A stretch of DNA of 64,000 nucleotides from Bacillota bacterium (GTDB taxonomy: Bacteria > Bacillota > Clostridia > Lachnospirales > Lachnospiraceae). Position 1 is the first letter of the stretch. Each line of letters starts with the position of its first letter. The stretch spans positions 62,001-126,000 of the forward strand of contig JAEYJO010000080.1 of NCBI GenBank assembly GCA_023408815.1, read 5' to 3'. This document shows, in pieces, positions 27,312-35,203 of this stretch. The position numbers and the translations under genes are program-made. The notes beneath the pieces are model-generated. The model was not told the DNA's origin. It ran no database searches and saw only the letters and a program-made list of their open reading frames with translations.

Positions 27312-27499
27312 TGGAAAGAAGAAATTATCAAAGAGATTATGCAAACCGGAGATTGGAATGGAAACAGCCGGAGGAGAACCTCCCGGATATAGTGGAAAGC
27401 ATTGTTGCAGATTTTTGCAGACCGGTACAGGAGAAGGGAAAACCAAAGCATCAGGATTTAATCTTTTTACGTTTGTATATGGCAACAAATGATAAATAA
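27311..27499 (+). CDS. 62-residue protein of the microcompartment operon
   Basis: The ATG overlaps the ubiD stop (TAATG) and GGGAGG lies 13-18 bases upstream. The protein is charged, begins MERRNYQRDYANRRLEW, and has an amphipathic stretch (LPDIVESIVADFCRPV, about residues 24-39). I do not recognise a family. Size, coupling and amphipathic helix would suit a UbiD partner or a cargo adaptor. Its 3' end is 28 bases before the next predicted start. Confidence 0.55.
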   Translation: MERRNYQRDYANRRLEWKQPEENLPDIVESIVADFCRPVQEKGKPKHQDLIFLRLYMATNDK

Positions 27500-27527
27500 C
27501 GCAGTATGTAAAAAGGTGGTGAAATTA

Positions 27528-28784
27528 TTGGACATAAAAGAATTGAAAAAAAGGGTAAGACTTAAGGAACGTATTTCTGCAGATGCCGTGTTTGAAGGCG
27601 GTATGCTGATCAATGTGGAAACAAGAGAATTATATCAGGCCGATGTGGCAATTTGGGAAGATACAATCGTAAAAATCGGGGATTGCAGGGCTGTGACCGG
27701 ACAGGATACCAGAAGGATAGACGTGTCGGGAAAATATATCGCACCGGGATTTATTAACAGCTGTGCAAACATAGAAAGGTCGGAGCTGGCACTGCCTGGG
27801 TATGGGAACGAGGTCCTGCATCAAGGGGTGACGACCACAGTTTTAAATACGGAAAAGCTGCAAAAAGTAATCGGAAAAAACGGGACAGAGGCGTTGCTTC
27901 TGGAGTCACAAACAATGCCTGAGGATTATTTGGAATTTCCCGAAGATTCCGATAGTACCTTTCCGCGCACGAAAGAGGAATGCCTGAAAAATTTAAGACA
28001 GGGTTGTCATGTAATTGTGTCAACAGCAGTTCCGGACTGGAAAGAATTGCTTCATATCATTATGCAATATGGAACGGAATCCGGAAAAATGATGCTGGCG
28101 TTCCCGGATATAAGCCTTAAGCAGCTGACAGATAAGGAAGGGATTCTTTCCTGTATGAACGAGATGATCCAAATGGGGCTGGATCCGGTTGAAATTATCC
28201 AGATGGTCACGGTCAACCCGGCCCGTTTTTGGCAATTATCGGATCGGGGAAGTATTTTGCCGGGTAAAATAGCAGATTTGGTTGTTTTGGATCAGATTTT
28301 TCCGCTTGGTATCTCCCAGACTTATAAATGCGGCAAAGAAAGCAGACCGTCAGAAATCCCAAGATCCGGTTTGAGCCAGATATTCTTTCCCGGCCTGTCC
28401 ATGATGGAAGTGGAGGAAAACGACGGTTATGTACCGCCAAAGCGAGTGCACATATATCAAGACCAAAGAAATTTGTTAAAACAGACCGGTGCAATCGCTT
28501 TTTCCAAGGGGCAGGAGGTGTATGTGCTTGCCGGCCGGAAACAGGATGCCGCTGTAGCGGCCAACCGTGTGGCCAAAAACAGAGGAGGAAGCTGTATGGT
28601 GTGTTGTGAAAAGGTGGTGGCTCAGTTGGTAATGTCCGTTGCAGGAGGGTTATCCGAATGTGAGTCGGCGATAAGCCTCTTGCAGGAGAAGGAGAGCTTT
28701 GAAAAGGCAGTATATTCATATTTTCAGGTTTCAGAAGCAGATATTAAAAACGAAATAGAGAGGAGAGCGGAAGAATGGCATTAG
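27528..28784 (+). CDS. Catalytically degenerate adenine-deaminase-like protein
   Basis: About 418 residues, related to the Ade family (about 580-610) but shortened within the barrel. The metal motif HxH is replaced: GFINSCANIER stands where GLIDAHTHIEM occurs in the paralogue at 9286. The GH, DHE and TDD ligand motifs are absent. The barrel end (ILPGKIADLVVLD) and the C-terminal Ade domain remain. I favour the TTG at 27528, with AAGGTGGTGAAA upstream; an ATG at 27489 is alternative. The intact frame and tight coupling argue against a decaying pseudogene. It may be a structural or regulatory subunit. Confidence 0.7.
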   Translation: MDIKELKKRVRLKERISADAVFEGGMLINVETRELYQADVAIWEDTIVKIGDCRAVTGQDTRRIDVSGKYIAPGFINSCANIERSELALPGYGNEVLHQGVTTTVLNTEKLQKVIGKNGTEALLLESQTMPEDYLEFPEDSDSTFPRTKEECLKNLRQGCHVIVSTAVPDWKELLHIIMQYGTESGKMMLAFPDISLKQLTDKEGILSCMNEMIQMGLDPVEIIQMVTVNPARFWQLSDRGSILPGKIADLVVLDQIFPLGISQTYKCGKESRPSEIPRSGLSQIFFPGLSMMEVEENDGYVPPKRVHIYQDQRNLLKQTGAIAFSKGQEVYVLAGRKQDAAVAANRVAKNRGGSCMVCCEKVVAQLVMSVAGGLSECESAISLLQEKESFEKAVYSYFQVSEADIKNEIERRAEEWH

Positions 28785-29038
28785 GTATTTTGGAAACAAG
28801 AGGATTTACCGGGGCAACAGAAGCATTGGATGAAATGTGTAAGGTGGCGGTGATTCAGCCGGCCAGATTTGAAGAAGTAGGCGGCGGACACATGATTATC
28901 ATGGTGGAGGGGGAGACGGCTGCGGTTGCTTCCGCTATAGAAACGGGAAAACGTTCGGTGGAAAGCGTGGGCGTACTCATCAGTGCTAACGTGATACCAA
29001 ATCCCCATGAGGATTTGAAACCATTCTATAAGGAATAA
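28775..29038 (+). CDS. BMC-domain shell protein 1 (divergent BMC-H)
   Basis: An 87-residue single BMC domain, beginning ALGILETRGFTGATEALDEM as the family does. The pore-loop region reads EEVGGGHMIIM, unlike the KIGFG of copies 3 and 4. C-terminal NVIPNPHEDL matches the BMC edge motif. It forms hexameric shell tiles. The start overlaps the pseudoenzyme gene by 10 bases, so the two are probably translated together. Confidence 0.9.
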   Translation: MALGILETRGFTGATEALDEMCKVAVIQPARFEEVGGGHMIIMVEGETAAVASAIETGKRSVESVGVLISANVIPNPHEDLKPFYKE

Positions 29039-29042
29039 GCTT

Positions 29043-29636
29043 ATGAAAGATGTTGTAAGTGAAATTGTAAATGAGGTCATCGGCAAAAAAAGTTCGGAGC
29101 AAGGCAGCGGAAGCGGATGGCAGAAGGAAGGAAAGAAACGGTTCATCAGAATCTATGACCCTGATGAAAGAATCTTGAGCTATTTAAAGCTTTATTCCGG
29201 AGGGCAGGAAACGATTGGCATATGGGAAGAGGAGATTTCCAGCTTTGGACAAATATTTCCGCTGGCAGAAGCGGAGGAAAAATATCCCAATGTCAGATTT
29301 TCGGTTTTATGGGAAAAACGGGCAGGATATACACTGAAGCTTTCGGGGAAGAAAACAGAAGCGGACGAGTGCATGGATTATCTGGAAGAAAAGTATGGAA
29401 ATAGAAGTCACATTTTAAGCTGTACAAAAGCAAACGGTGTACTTCGGCAGATTCTGAAGGTTTCAGGAGAATGTATGGCAGGAATAGATGGTGTGAGCGC
29501 GGCGCAGGTGGCAGACTGTCTAAATCCATATTTCCGTACACATAAGTACACGGATCTGACACTTTACGATATGTGCGGAAAGAGCTTGCTGACGTGCCGG
29601 AAAAGTGAGATGCAGGAAATATTAAAATTATTTTGA
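29043..29636 (+). CDS. Unknown microcompartment protein with encapsulation-peptide-like N-terminus
   Basis: A 197-residue protein with no family I recognise. Residues 1-15 (MKDVVSEIVNEVIGK) place hydrophobic residues at 4, 5, 8, 9, 12 and 13, the pattern of BMC encapsulation peptides. A Ser/Gly/Lys linker follows (about 16-32), then a globular part. This form is typical of cargo proteins. The gene lies between shell genes, four bases after shell protein 1. The body has two cysteines near the C-terminus (MCGKSLLTC) and no visible catalytic motif. Confidence 0.6.
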   Translation: MKDVVSEIVNEVIGKKSSEQGSGSGWQKEGKKRFIRIYDPDERILSYLKLYSGGQETIGIWEEEISSFGQIFPLAEAEEKYPNVRFSVLWEKRAGYTLKLSGKKTEADECMDYLEEKYGNRSHILSCTKANGVLRQILKVSGECMAGIDGVSAAQVADCLNPYFRTHKYTDLTLYDMCGKSLLTCRKSEMQEILKLF

Positions 29637-29653
29637 TAAAGGAGGAAGATATC

Positions 29654-29941
29654 ATGGCAAAAGCACTGGGAATGATTGAGACTGCCGGATACGGAGCGGC
29701 ATTTGCGGCAGCGGACGAGGCGCTAAAGGCGGCCAATGTAAAAATACTGAAATTTGAGATTACCCTTGGCTCAGGCGGAACATTGGGGGTGACCGCATTT
29801 ATCAGCGGAGAGGTCGCGGCTGTGCAGGCGGCGGTAGAAGCGGGAAGACTGGAGGCAGAAAGAGTAAACAGAGTAATTTCTTACAGCGTCAACCCTAATA
29901 TCGATATGCAGGTAAATGATAACATTTTAAATGTATTCTAG
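29654..29941 (+). CDS. BMC-domain shell protein 2 (BMC-H)
   Basis: A 95-residue BMC domain beginning AKALGMIETAGYGAAFAAAD. The pore-loop region is lengthened and glycine-rich (TLGSGGTLGV), different from the other copies. A 14-residue C-terminal tail follows the usual end. I chose the ATG at 29654 after AAGGAGGAAGATATC; an in-frame upstream start has no ribosome binding site. It is expected to form shell hexamers with a distinct pore. Confidence 0.92.
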   Translation: MAKALGMIETAGYGAAFAAADEALKAANVKILKFEITLGSGGTLGVTAFISGEVAAVQAAVEAGRLEAERVNRVISYSVNPNIDMQVNDNILNVF

Positions 29942-29952
29942 GAGGAAAGAAA

Positions 29953-30270
29953 ATGAATGATGCACTGGGAATGATTGAAACAAAAGGACTTGTAGGAGCT
30001 GTTGAGGCTGCGGATGCCATGGTAAAGGCAGCCAATGTACAGATTGCTAGCTATGAAAAAATAGGCTTCGGACTTGTGACCGTTATGGTCAGAGGCGATG
30101 TGGGGGCTGTCAAAGCGGCAACAGAGGCCGGGGCCCGGGCGGCGGAAAGAGTCGGCGAGGTGGTATCGGTACATGTTATTCCGAGACCTCACGGAGAGGT
30201 GGAAAAAATAATTCTGAACAGGCTGACTGAAAAGGCAAAGTCAGAGGTTCAGTCGGCGAAAAGTTCATAA
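29953..30270 (+). CDS. BMC-domain shell protein 3 (BMC-H, PduA/EutM type)
   Basis: A 105-residue canonical BMC-H protein: MNDALGMIETKGLVGAVEAA, then pore strand YEKIGFGLVTVMVRGDV and the edge motif VHVIPRPHGEVE. The pore carries KIGFG where PduA-type proteins have KIGSG, so a phenylalanine may line the pore. It has a 15-residue charged C-terminal tail that copy 4 lacks. The ribosome binding site is AGGAGGAAAG. Confidence 0.95.
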   Translation: MNDALGMIETKGLVGAVEAADAMVKAANVQIASYEKIGFGLVTVMVRGDVGAVKAATEAGARAAERVGEVVSVHVIPRPHGEVEKIILNRLTEKAKSEVQSAKSS

Positions 30271-30285
30271 CAGGAGGAAAAGAAG

Positions 30286-30561
30286 ATGAATGATGCATTA
30301 GGAATGATTGAGACAAAAGGACTTGTGGGAGCAATCGAGGCTGCGGATGCCATGGTAAAGGCCGCCAATGTGGAAGTCAGCGGTTATGAAAAAATAGGTT
30401 TTGGACTTGTGACCGTTATGGTCAGAGGTGATGTGGGAGCTGTCAAGGCGGCAACAGAGGCCGGTGCGCAGGCAGCCCAGCGAGTGGGAGAGGTGGTAAG
30501 CGCACATGTGATCCCGAGACCGCATGCCGAAGTGGAGCGGATAATTTTGGATAAAAAATAA
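30286..30561 (+). CDS. BMC-domain shell protein 4 (BMC-H, PduA/EutM type)
   Basis: A 91-residue near-duplicate of copy 3, differing at a modest number of positions and lacking its charged tail. The same KIGFG pore sequence and IPRPHAEVE edge motif are present. A recent tandem duplication is likely. Together the two probably form the main facets of the shell. Confidence 0.95.
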   Translation: MNDALGMIETKGLVGAIEAADAMVKAANVEVSGYEKIGFGLVTVMVRGDVGAVKAATEAGAQAAQRVGEVVSAHVIPRPHAEVERIILDKK

Positions 30562-30591
30562 TCGGAATCATTGTAAAGAATGGAGAGTGCC

Positions 30592-30858
30592 ATGAAACTG
30601 GGAATTATAACAGGAATGATCGTTTCTACGAGGAAAAATGAAAAGCTGACGGGACAGAAGCTGTTGGTCACACAGCCGGTAAAACCTGATGGCACGGCGG
30701 AAGGAGAAAAACTGATTGCAGTGGATACCGTAGGCGCAGGCGTGGGAGAAACAGTACTCTATCTGACAGGCTCAGCGGCCGGACGGGCATTTATCAATGA
30801 GGAAATGCCTGTGGATGCGGCAATTATAGGAATCGTTGACAAGATAAGTGACAATTAG
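30592..30858 (+). CDS. EutN/CcmL-type pentameric vertex protein
   Basis: BMC-P shell protein of 88 residues. It starts MKLGIITGMIVSTRKNEKLTG, as pentamer proteins do, contains VDTVGAGVGETVLYLTGSAAG (about residues 46-66) and ends in DAAIIGIVDKI. Pentamers cap the vertices of the polyhedral shell. I chose the ATG at 30592 because GGAGAG lies correctly upstream; an ATG at 30580 is in frame. It is the only pentamer gene in the window. Confidence 0.94.
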   Translation: MKLGIITGMIVSTRKNEKLTGQKLLVTQPVKPDGTAEGEKLIAVDTVGAGVGETVLYLTGSAAGRAFINEEMPVDAAIIGIVDKISDN

Positions 30859-30867
30859 GAGGCGGCG

Positions 30868-31551
30868 ATGGGCTATCGTATAGTTGATTTGACACAGTTG
30901 ATTTTTCAGGGAATGTCGGTCTTTCCGATGCATCAGAAAACTATGATTTTTCCAAATTGCACACATGAGGAAAGCCTGGAAAAATACGGTTTTATGTTTG
31001 CGACTAATAATTTACTGATTAATGAGCACGGACCGACACATGTGGATGCATTGCGCGAATCAGATCCTGATGGAACAACGATAGATGAAACGGATTTATC
31101 CTTGTGTCTGGGAAGTGCAATATGTCTGGATGTCTCATTTGTTTCGCCAGATGATTTCATTACAGAAGCAGATTTGGTAAAAGCGCTGGAATCGGGGAAA
31201 CAGACAATTGAGAGAGGAGATATTGTTCTCCTATATACGGGACATTATGACCGCGCATACGGGAAAGAGGAATGGCAGACGCGTTATGCGGGATTGAGCA
31301 TAGACGGTGCGGAATTCTTAGGAAGAAGCGGTGTGAAAAATATTGGTATTGATGCTCCGGCCATTGATAAAACGGGGGATATAATATATTCCGGACATTT
31401 AATCTGCCAAAAATACAAAATGCTGAACACGGAAAATCTGTGTAATCTGGACCGGGTTGCAGGAAGAAGATTTATGTATATTGGCCTGCCGCTAAAAATC
31501 AAAAACGGGACAGGCTCGCCAATCCGTGCGGTGGCGTTGCTCAACGACTAG
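30868..31551 (+). CDS. Cyclase-family metal-dependent hydrolase
   Basis: A 227-residue member of the cyclase family, which includes kynurenine formamidase and isatin hydrolase. The metal motif HxGTHxD appears as HGPTHVDA (about residues 52-59), and further site residues lie in IGIDAPAID and SGHLI (about 157-175). These enzymes hydrolyse amides and lactam rings. In the purine hypothesis it could open the imidazolone ring to formiminoglycine; that is inference. It follows the vertex protein after nine bases. Confidence 0.82.
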   Translation: MGYRIVDLTQLIFQGMSVFPMHQKTMIFPNCTHEESLEKYGFMFATNNLLINEHGPTHVDALRESDPDGTTIDETDLSLCLGSAICLDVSFVSPDDFITEADLVKALESGKQTIERGDIVLLYTGHYDRAYGKEEWQTRYAGLSIDGAEFLGRSGVKNIGIDAPAIDKTGDIIYSGHLICQKYKMLNTENLCNLDRVAGRRFMYIGLPLKIKNGTGSPIRAVALLND

Positions 31552-31562
31552 GAGGAATGGAT

Positions 31563-32168
31563 ATGAGCAAAATAAAAGAACGGATTGTGATACCTCCATA
31601 TTCAGCAAGAGCTGTGAAGGTAAAAAAAGGAGATTATCTTGCAATCGTTGATTTGGAGGGAAAGCAGGTAGGTGACTTCGTGTGCTTTAATGAAGATGAT
31701 TTAAAGGAGCATGTGTCTCCGGTACACATGCGTTCCTCCCTGTCCAGTATCCGGCTGAAAATAAATGATTTTTTGTATTCAAACTATAGAGACCCATTAA
31801 TGCAGCTGGTGGAAGATACCGTGGGAAAGCATGATTTCTTTTTCCCTGAATGTGATTACTACCGATATAAGGTGGATTTTGGAGTAGAGGATCATCCCAA
31901 CTGCTACGACAATCTTTGCAATGCGCTGGAAAAGTACGAGGTCCGTCCCTGTATTTTACCGGATCCCATCAATTGGTTCATGAACAATGTGATGGATGAA
32001 AACGGGGATTATGTCATTGAAGATCCTCTTTCGGGACCGGGAGATTATGTGAAGCTGAAGGCATTGAAAAATTGTATCGTTGCCGTATCCACATGCTCTC
32101 AGGACTTTGTACCGGTAAATGGGATGAAGGTTACCCCTTTGGAATTACAGGTACTTTCCGGGGAGTAA
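31563..32168 (+). CDS. DUF1989 / urea-carboxylase-associated family protein
   Basis: A 201-residue protein of the DUF1989 family. It begins with a conserved RIVIPPYSARAVKVKKGDYL and QVGDFVCFN, a beta-barrel core, and has NCYDNLCNAL (about 115-124), a typical family signature with cysteine. Relatives occur beside urea and guanidine carboxylases but have no agreed function. It suggests carbamoyl- or urea-linked nitrogen chemistry. The start at 31563 follows TAGGAGGAATGG. Confidence 0.78.
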   Translation: MSKIKERIVIPPYSARAVKVKKGDYLAIVDLEGKQVGDFVCFNEDDLKEHVSPVHMRSSLSSIRLKINDFLYSNYRDPLMQLVEDTVGKHDFFFPECDYYRYKVDFGVEDHPNCYDNLCNALEKYEVRPCILPDPINWFMNNVMDENGDYVIEDPLSGPGDYVKLKALKNCIVAVSTCSQDFVPVNGMKVTPLELQVLSGE

Positions 32169-32205
32169 ACGTCAGGCCTGAAAAAGGAAGAAAGGGAGTG
32201 GAAGC

Positions 32206-34041
32206 ATGACAGGATTTAACGAAAAAACAGTTCTTTCGAGAAAGCATATGGTAGATATCCTACTTGGGGGAAAAGACGGAGCGGATATCATACTCAAAAA
32301 CGGAAAAGTGGTCAATGTTATTACGGCCGAAATTTATGAGGCAGATATTTCCATTGCGGGTGAAAGGATTTTGTTAGTAGGGGATTGTTCCCCGTTAACA
32401 GGAAAAAACACAATACAAATCGATATGCGCGGAAAATATTTGATGCCGGGATTTATTGATTCCCATATGCATTTTGAAAGCTCGATGCTGACGGCAACCG
32501 AATTCACAAGGCTTTCTCTGGTTTCGGGAACAACGTGTCTTGTAGCGGATCCGCATGAAATCGGTAATGTTCTGGGAAAAACCGGAATTTATGAAATGTG
32601 CAGGGAAGCGGCACAGCTTCCCAACCATATAAGAATGAAGGTGCCGGCACTCTGTCCGGATTCTCCGGGAATGGAAACTTCAGGCGCGGTGATTCAAAGC
32701 GATGATATGGAGGAACTGCTGAGTTATCCCGCAGTTGCGGGAATCGGGGAGACACAGGGAATTACCTCTGTTACCGGAGTTTATAAGCACCATCCGGAAA
32801 TTTTCACGGATACGATTATTTCTACCGCATATGCCAGAAGCCGCCATATGACGGTGGATGGAAATGCCCCTTCTCTGTACGGAAAAGAGCTGGCAGCGCA
32901 TATCATTGCAGGCGGCGGTGATGTTTCCTGCCATGAAACAAGCGAAAAAAAAGAAATTATCGAAAAGCTTAGACAGGGTATGTATGTTTTGGTCCGCGAG
33001 GGATCTACCGGAAAAAATATGTCGGAATTAATTCGGGCATACACAGAGGAACATTTGGATTTCCGCAGAGCCATCCTTGCGACAGATGATATGCTGGCAA
33101 GTGACTTGAAAGAATATGGGCATATGAATGACGTACTCAGAAGGACAATGAAAGCAGGAATGCCTCCGGCTGTGGCAATTCAGATGGCTACCATCAATGC
33201 TGCGGTATGGCAGGAAAACAGTGAGATAGGTGCGCTGGCGCCTGGAAAGTATGCGGATATTGCGGTGGTGGAAGGAGCTCTGGAGGATATGAATGTTTCT
33301 ATGGTATTTCTCAAGGGGCAGAAGGTAGCGGAAAACGGAAAGCTGTTAATCGATCTTCCGCATTATCAATATCCCGACCGCACAAAGAATACAGTCCATT
33401 GTAGACAGATTAAAAAAGAAGACATTATACTGCACACGGAAAAAAGAGGTTCTGTTTCAGTCCGGTGCATCGGACTGATAGAAGATCAGGCGGATCATAC
33501 ACATGCATTAAAGGAACGGATGCAGGCCGCCGACGGTTATATACAGCCGGACAGGAAACAGGATATTTTGCCCATTTCCGTTATCTGCCGTCATGGAAAG
33601 AACAGGATTGGAAATGCATTTGCCAAAGGATTTCAGTTAAAGGAAGGGGCAATCGCACAGACGGTATCTCACGATTGCCATAATATAGTAACAATCGGTG
33701 CGGACTATGATGATATGGTGCTGGCGGTAAACCGCCTGATTGCTATGCAGGGAGGTGTTGTACTGACCAAGCGGGGAAAAATTCTCGGAGAGTTGGAGCT
33801 TAATATAGGGGGCTTGATCACAGACCGGTACACCGGAGAAGAAGTAGCTGAAAAAATGGATATATTGACAAGTCTGGCCAAAGAAGAATGTGGATGTGAT
33901 ATCCATGCTCCGTTTATGCATTTGGGCTTTATGGCTTTATCCACAGCTCCGGCATACCGGATCACGGATATGGGACTTTTGGATGTGGAGGCATGTGAAA
34001 TCATAGAGGTAATTGAAAATGAACGAAAGCAATGGTGGTAA
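32206..34041 (+). CDS. Adenine-deaminase-like amidohydrolase, microcompartment copy
   Basis: Ade-family protein of 611 residues with full domain layout. Metal motifs are DSHMHFESS (about 85-93), GETQGIT (about 186), CHETS (about 245) and ATDDM (about 294). The canonical TVDGHAPG motif reads TVDGNAPS, so a histidine expected at the metal site is asparagine here. That may change metal content or substrate. In the context of UbiD and BMC genes it could be a xanthine-type ring opener or an aminoimidazole deaminase rather than true adenine deaminase. Confidence 0.82.
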   Translation: MTGFNEKTVLSRKHMVDILLGGKDGADIILKNGKVVNVITAEIYEADISIAGERILLVGDCSPLTGKNTIQIDMRGKYLMPGFIDSHMHFESSMLTATEFTRLSLVSGTTCLVADPHEIGNVLGKTGIYEMCREAAQLPNHIRMKVPALCPDSPGMETSGAVIQSDDMEELLSYPAVAGIGETQGITSVTGVYKHHPEIFTDTIISTAYARSRHMTVDGNAPSLYGKELAAHIIAGGGDVSCHETSEKKEIIEKLRQGMYVLVREGSTGKNMSELIRAYTEEHLDFRRAILATDDMLASDLKEYGHMNDVLRRTMKAGMPPAVAIQMATINAAVWQENSEIGALAPGKYADIAVVEGALEDMNVSMVFLKGQKVAENGKLLIDLPHYQYPDRTKNTVHCRQIKKEDIILHTEKRGSVSVRCIGLIEDQADHTHALKERMQAADGYIQPDRKQDILPISVICRHGKNRIGNAFAKGFQLKEGAIAQTVSHDCHNIVTIGADYDDMVLAVNRLIAMQGGVVLTKRGKILGELELNIGGLITDRYTGEEVAEKMDILTSLAKEECGCDIHAPFMHLGFMALSTAPAYRITDMGLLDVEACEIIEVIENERKQWW

Positions 34042-35176
34042 ACCTGATCAGGAGCTGTTATCCCTGTTTCATGATATCTTGTCGGTCGATACACAGAATC
34101 CGCCCGGAAATGAAATGGCTCTCGCCGAATATATCGGCAATTATTTAAAGAAAGGCCGGATATTTATTCAGGAAATTGAAACGGGAAGGGCCAATCTGGC
34201 AGCGGTAATCAGGGGAACGGGAGAAAAAAGGCCATTAATCTTATGCGGTCATATGGACACGGTTCCGGCGGGAAGTACGCAGGCTTGGCAGCATGAGCCC
34301 ATTGGGCTGACTGTGCGGGACGGCAAAGGGTATGGAAGAGGAACAAGCGACATGAAAAGCGGGCTTGCCTGTATGCTTTACTGCTTCAAGAAATGTCTTG
34401 AAAGTAACAAAAAACCTAAGGGAGACATTTGGCTTTTTGCCACTGCGGATGAGGAGGCCAAGGGAAAAGGCGCGGCCGGATTGAGGGAAAGCTTGCTGGA
34501 TAAGGATGCGGAGCTTCTGTTGATTGGAGAACCGACAGATAACCAAATATGCTTGTGTGCCAAGGGAACGGTTTGGCTGGAATATACGCTGACAGGAAAA
34601 AGCGCCCATGCTTCGTATCCGGAACAGGGAATAAATGCCATAGCGGCGGCATTTTATTTTTCTGACTTGCTCAACCGGGAATTACCTCAGGACAGAAATC
34701 CTTATCTTGGAAAGACAACCGCCCAGCTCACGCTCATCCGCGGTGGGACTAAAATTAACATGATTCCGGAAAAATGTGAGTTTTCCATGGATATCCGTTC
34801 CGTTCCGGAGTTTCAAAGTGAAGAAATCATGAAATGCGTGGAGCGGACGGAAGCCCGGCTGAAGTCTTTATATCCGGGGCTTAAGCTGGAAAAAACAATT
34901 GTTCAGGACAGAAAGGCAATCAGCATCGATTCGGCGAATCCTTCGGTCAAGGAGCTTACGCGCATATGCAGAGAGGTCGGCGGAAAAGAGCCGCGCTATT
35001 GCGGAGTAAGCTATTTTTCAGACGCTTCTGTCTTGTGTGCCAAGGCCGATATTCCAACCATTCTTTTAGGACCGGGAAGTCCGTCTTTGGCCCATACTGC
35101 CAACGAGTTCGTGAACCTGGAGCAATTATTTGAAGCGGTAAAAATATATGATGCATATTTGCAGCTGTGGTATTAA
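34019..35176 (+). CDS. M20-family metallo-amidohydrolase
   Basis: A 385-residue member of the ArgE/DapE/carboxypeptidase G2 group. Dinuclear zinc ligands are in CGHMDTVPAG (about residues 76-84), GRGTSDMKSG (about 105-113), ADEEAKG (about 142) and AHTANEFV near the C-terminus. A dimerisation domain lies at about 180-290. Relatives hydrolyse N-acyl and N-carbamoyl groups. I chose the ATG at 34019; it overlaps the upstream gene by 23 bases. A ureido-imidazole carboxylate is a possible substrate. Confidence 0.85.
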   Translation: MNESNGGKPDQELLSLFHDILSVDTQNPPGNEMALAEYIGNYLKKGRIFIQEIETGRANLAAVIRGTGEKRPLILCGHMDTVPAGSTQAWQHEPIGLTVRDGKGYGRGTSDMKSGLACMLYCFKKCLESNKKPKGDIWLFATADEEAKGKGAAGLRESLLDKDAELLLIGEPTDNQICLCAKGTVWLEYTLTGKSAHASYPEQGINAIAAAFYFSDLLNRELPQDRNPYLGKTTAQLTLIRGGTKINMIPEKCEFSMDIRSVPEFQSEEIMKCVERTEARLKSLYPGLKLEKTIVQDRKAISIDSANPSVKELTRICREVGGKEPRYCGVSYFSDASVLCAKADIPTILLGPGSPSLAHTANEFVNLEQLFEAVKIYDAYLQLWY

Positions 35177-35203
35177 TACTAAATCACAAGAGAGGTGCTA
35201 ATT

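Noticed and set aside
27528..28784. Calling the Ade-like gene a pseudogene
   Set aside because: The frame is open over 418 codons, has a ribosome binding site and is coupled to the next gene. Loss of catalytic residues alone does not show gene decay.
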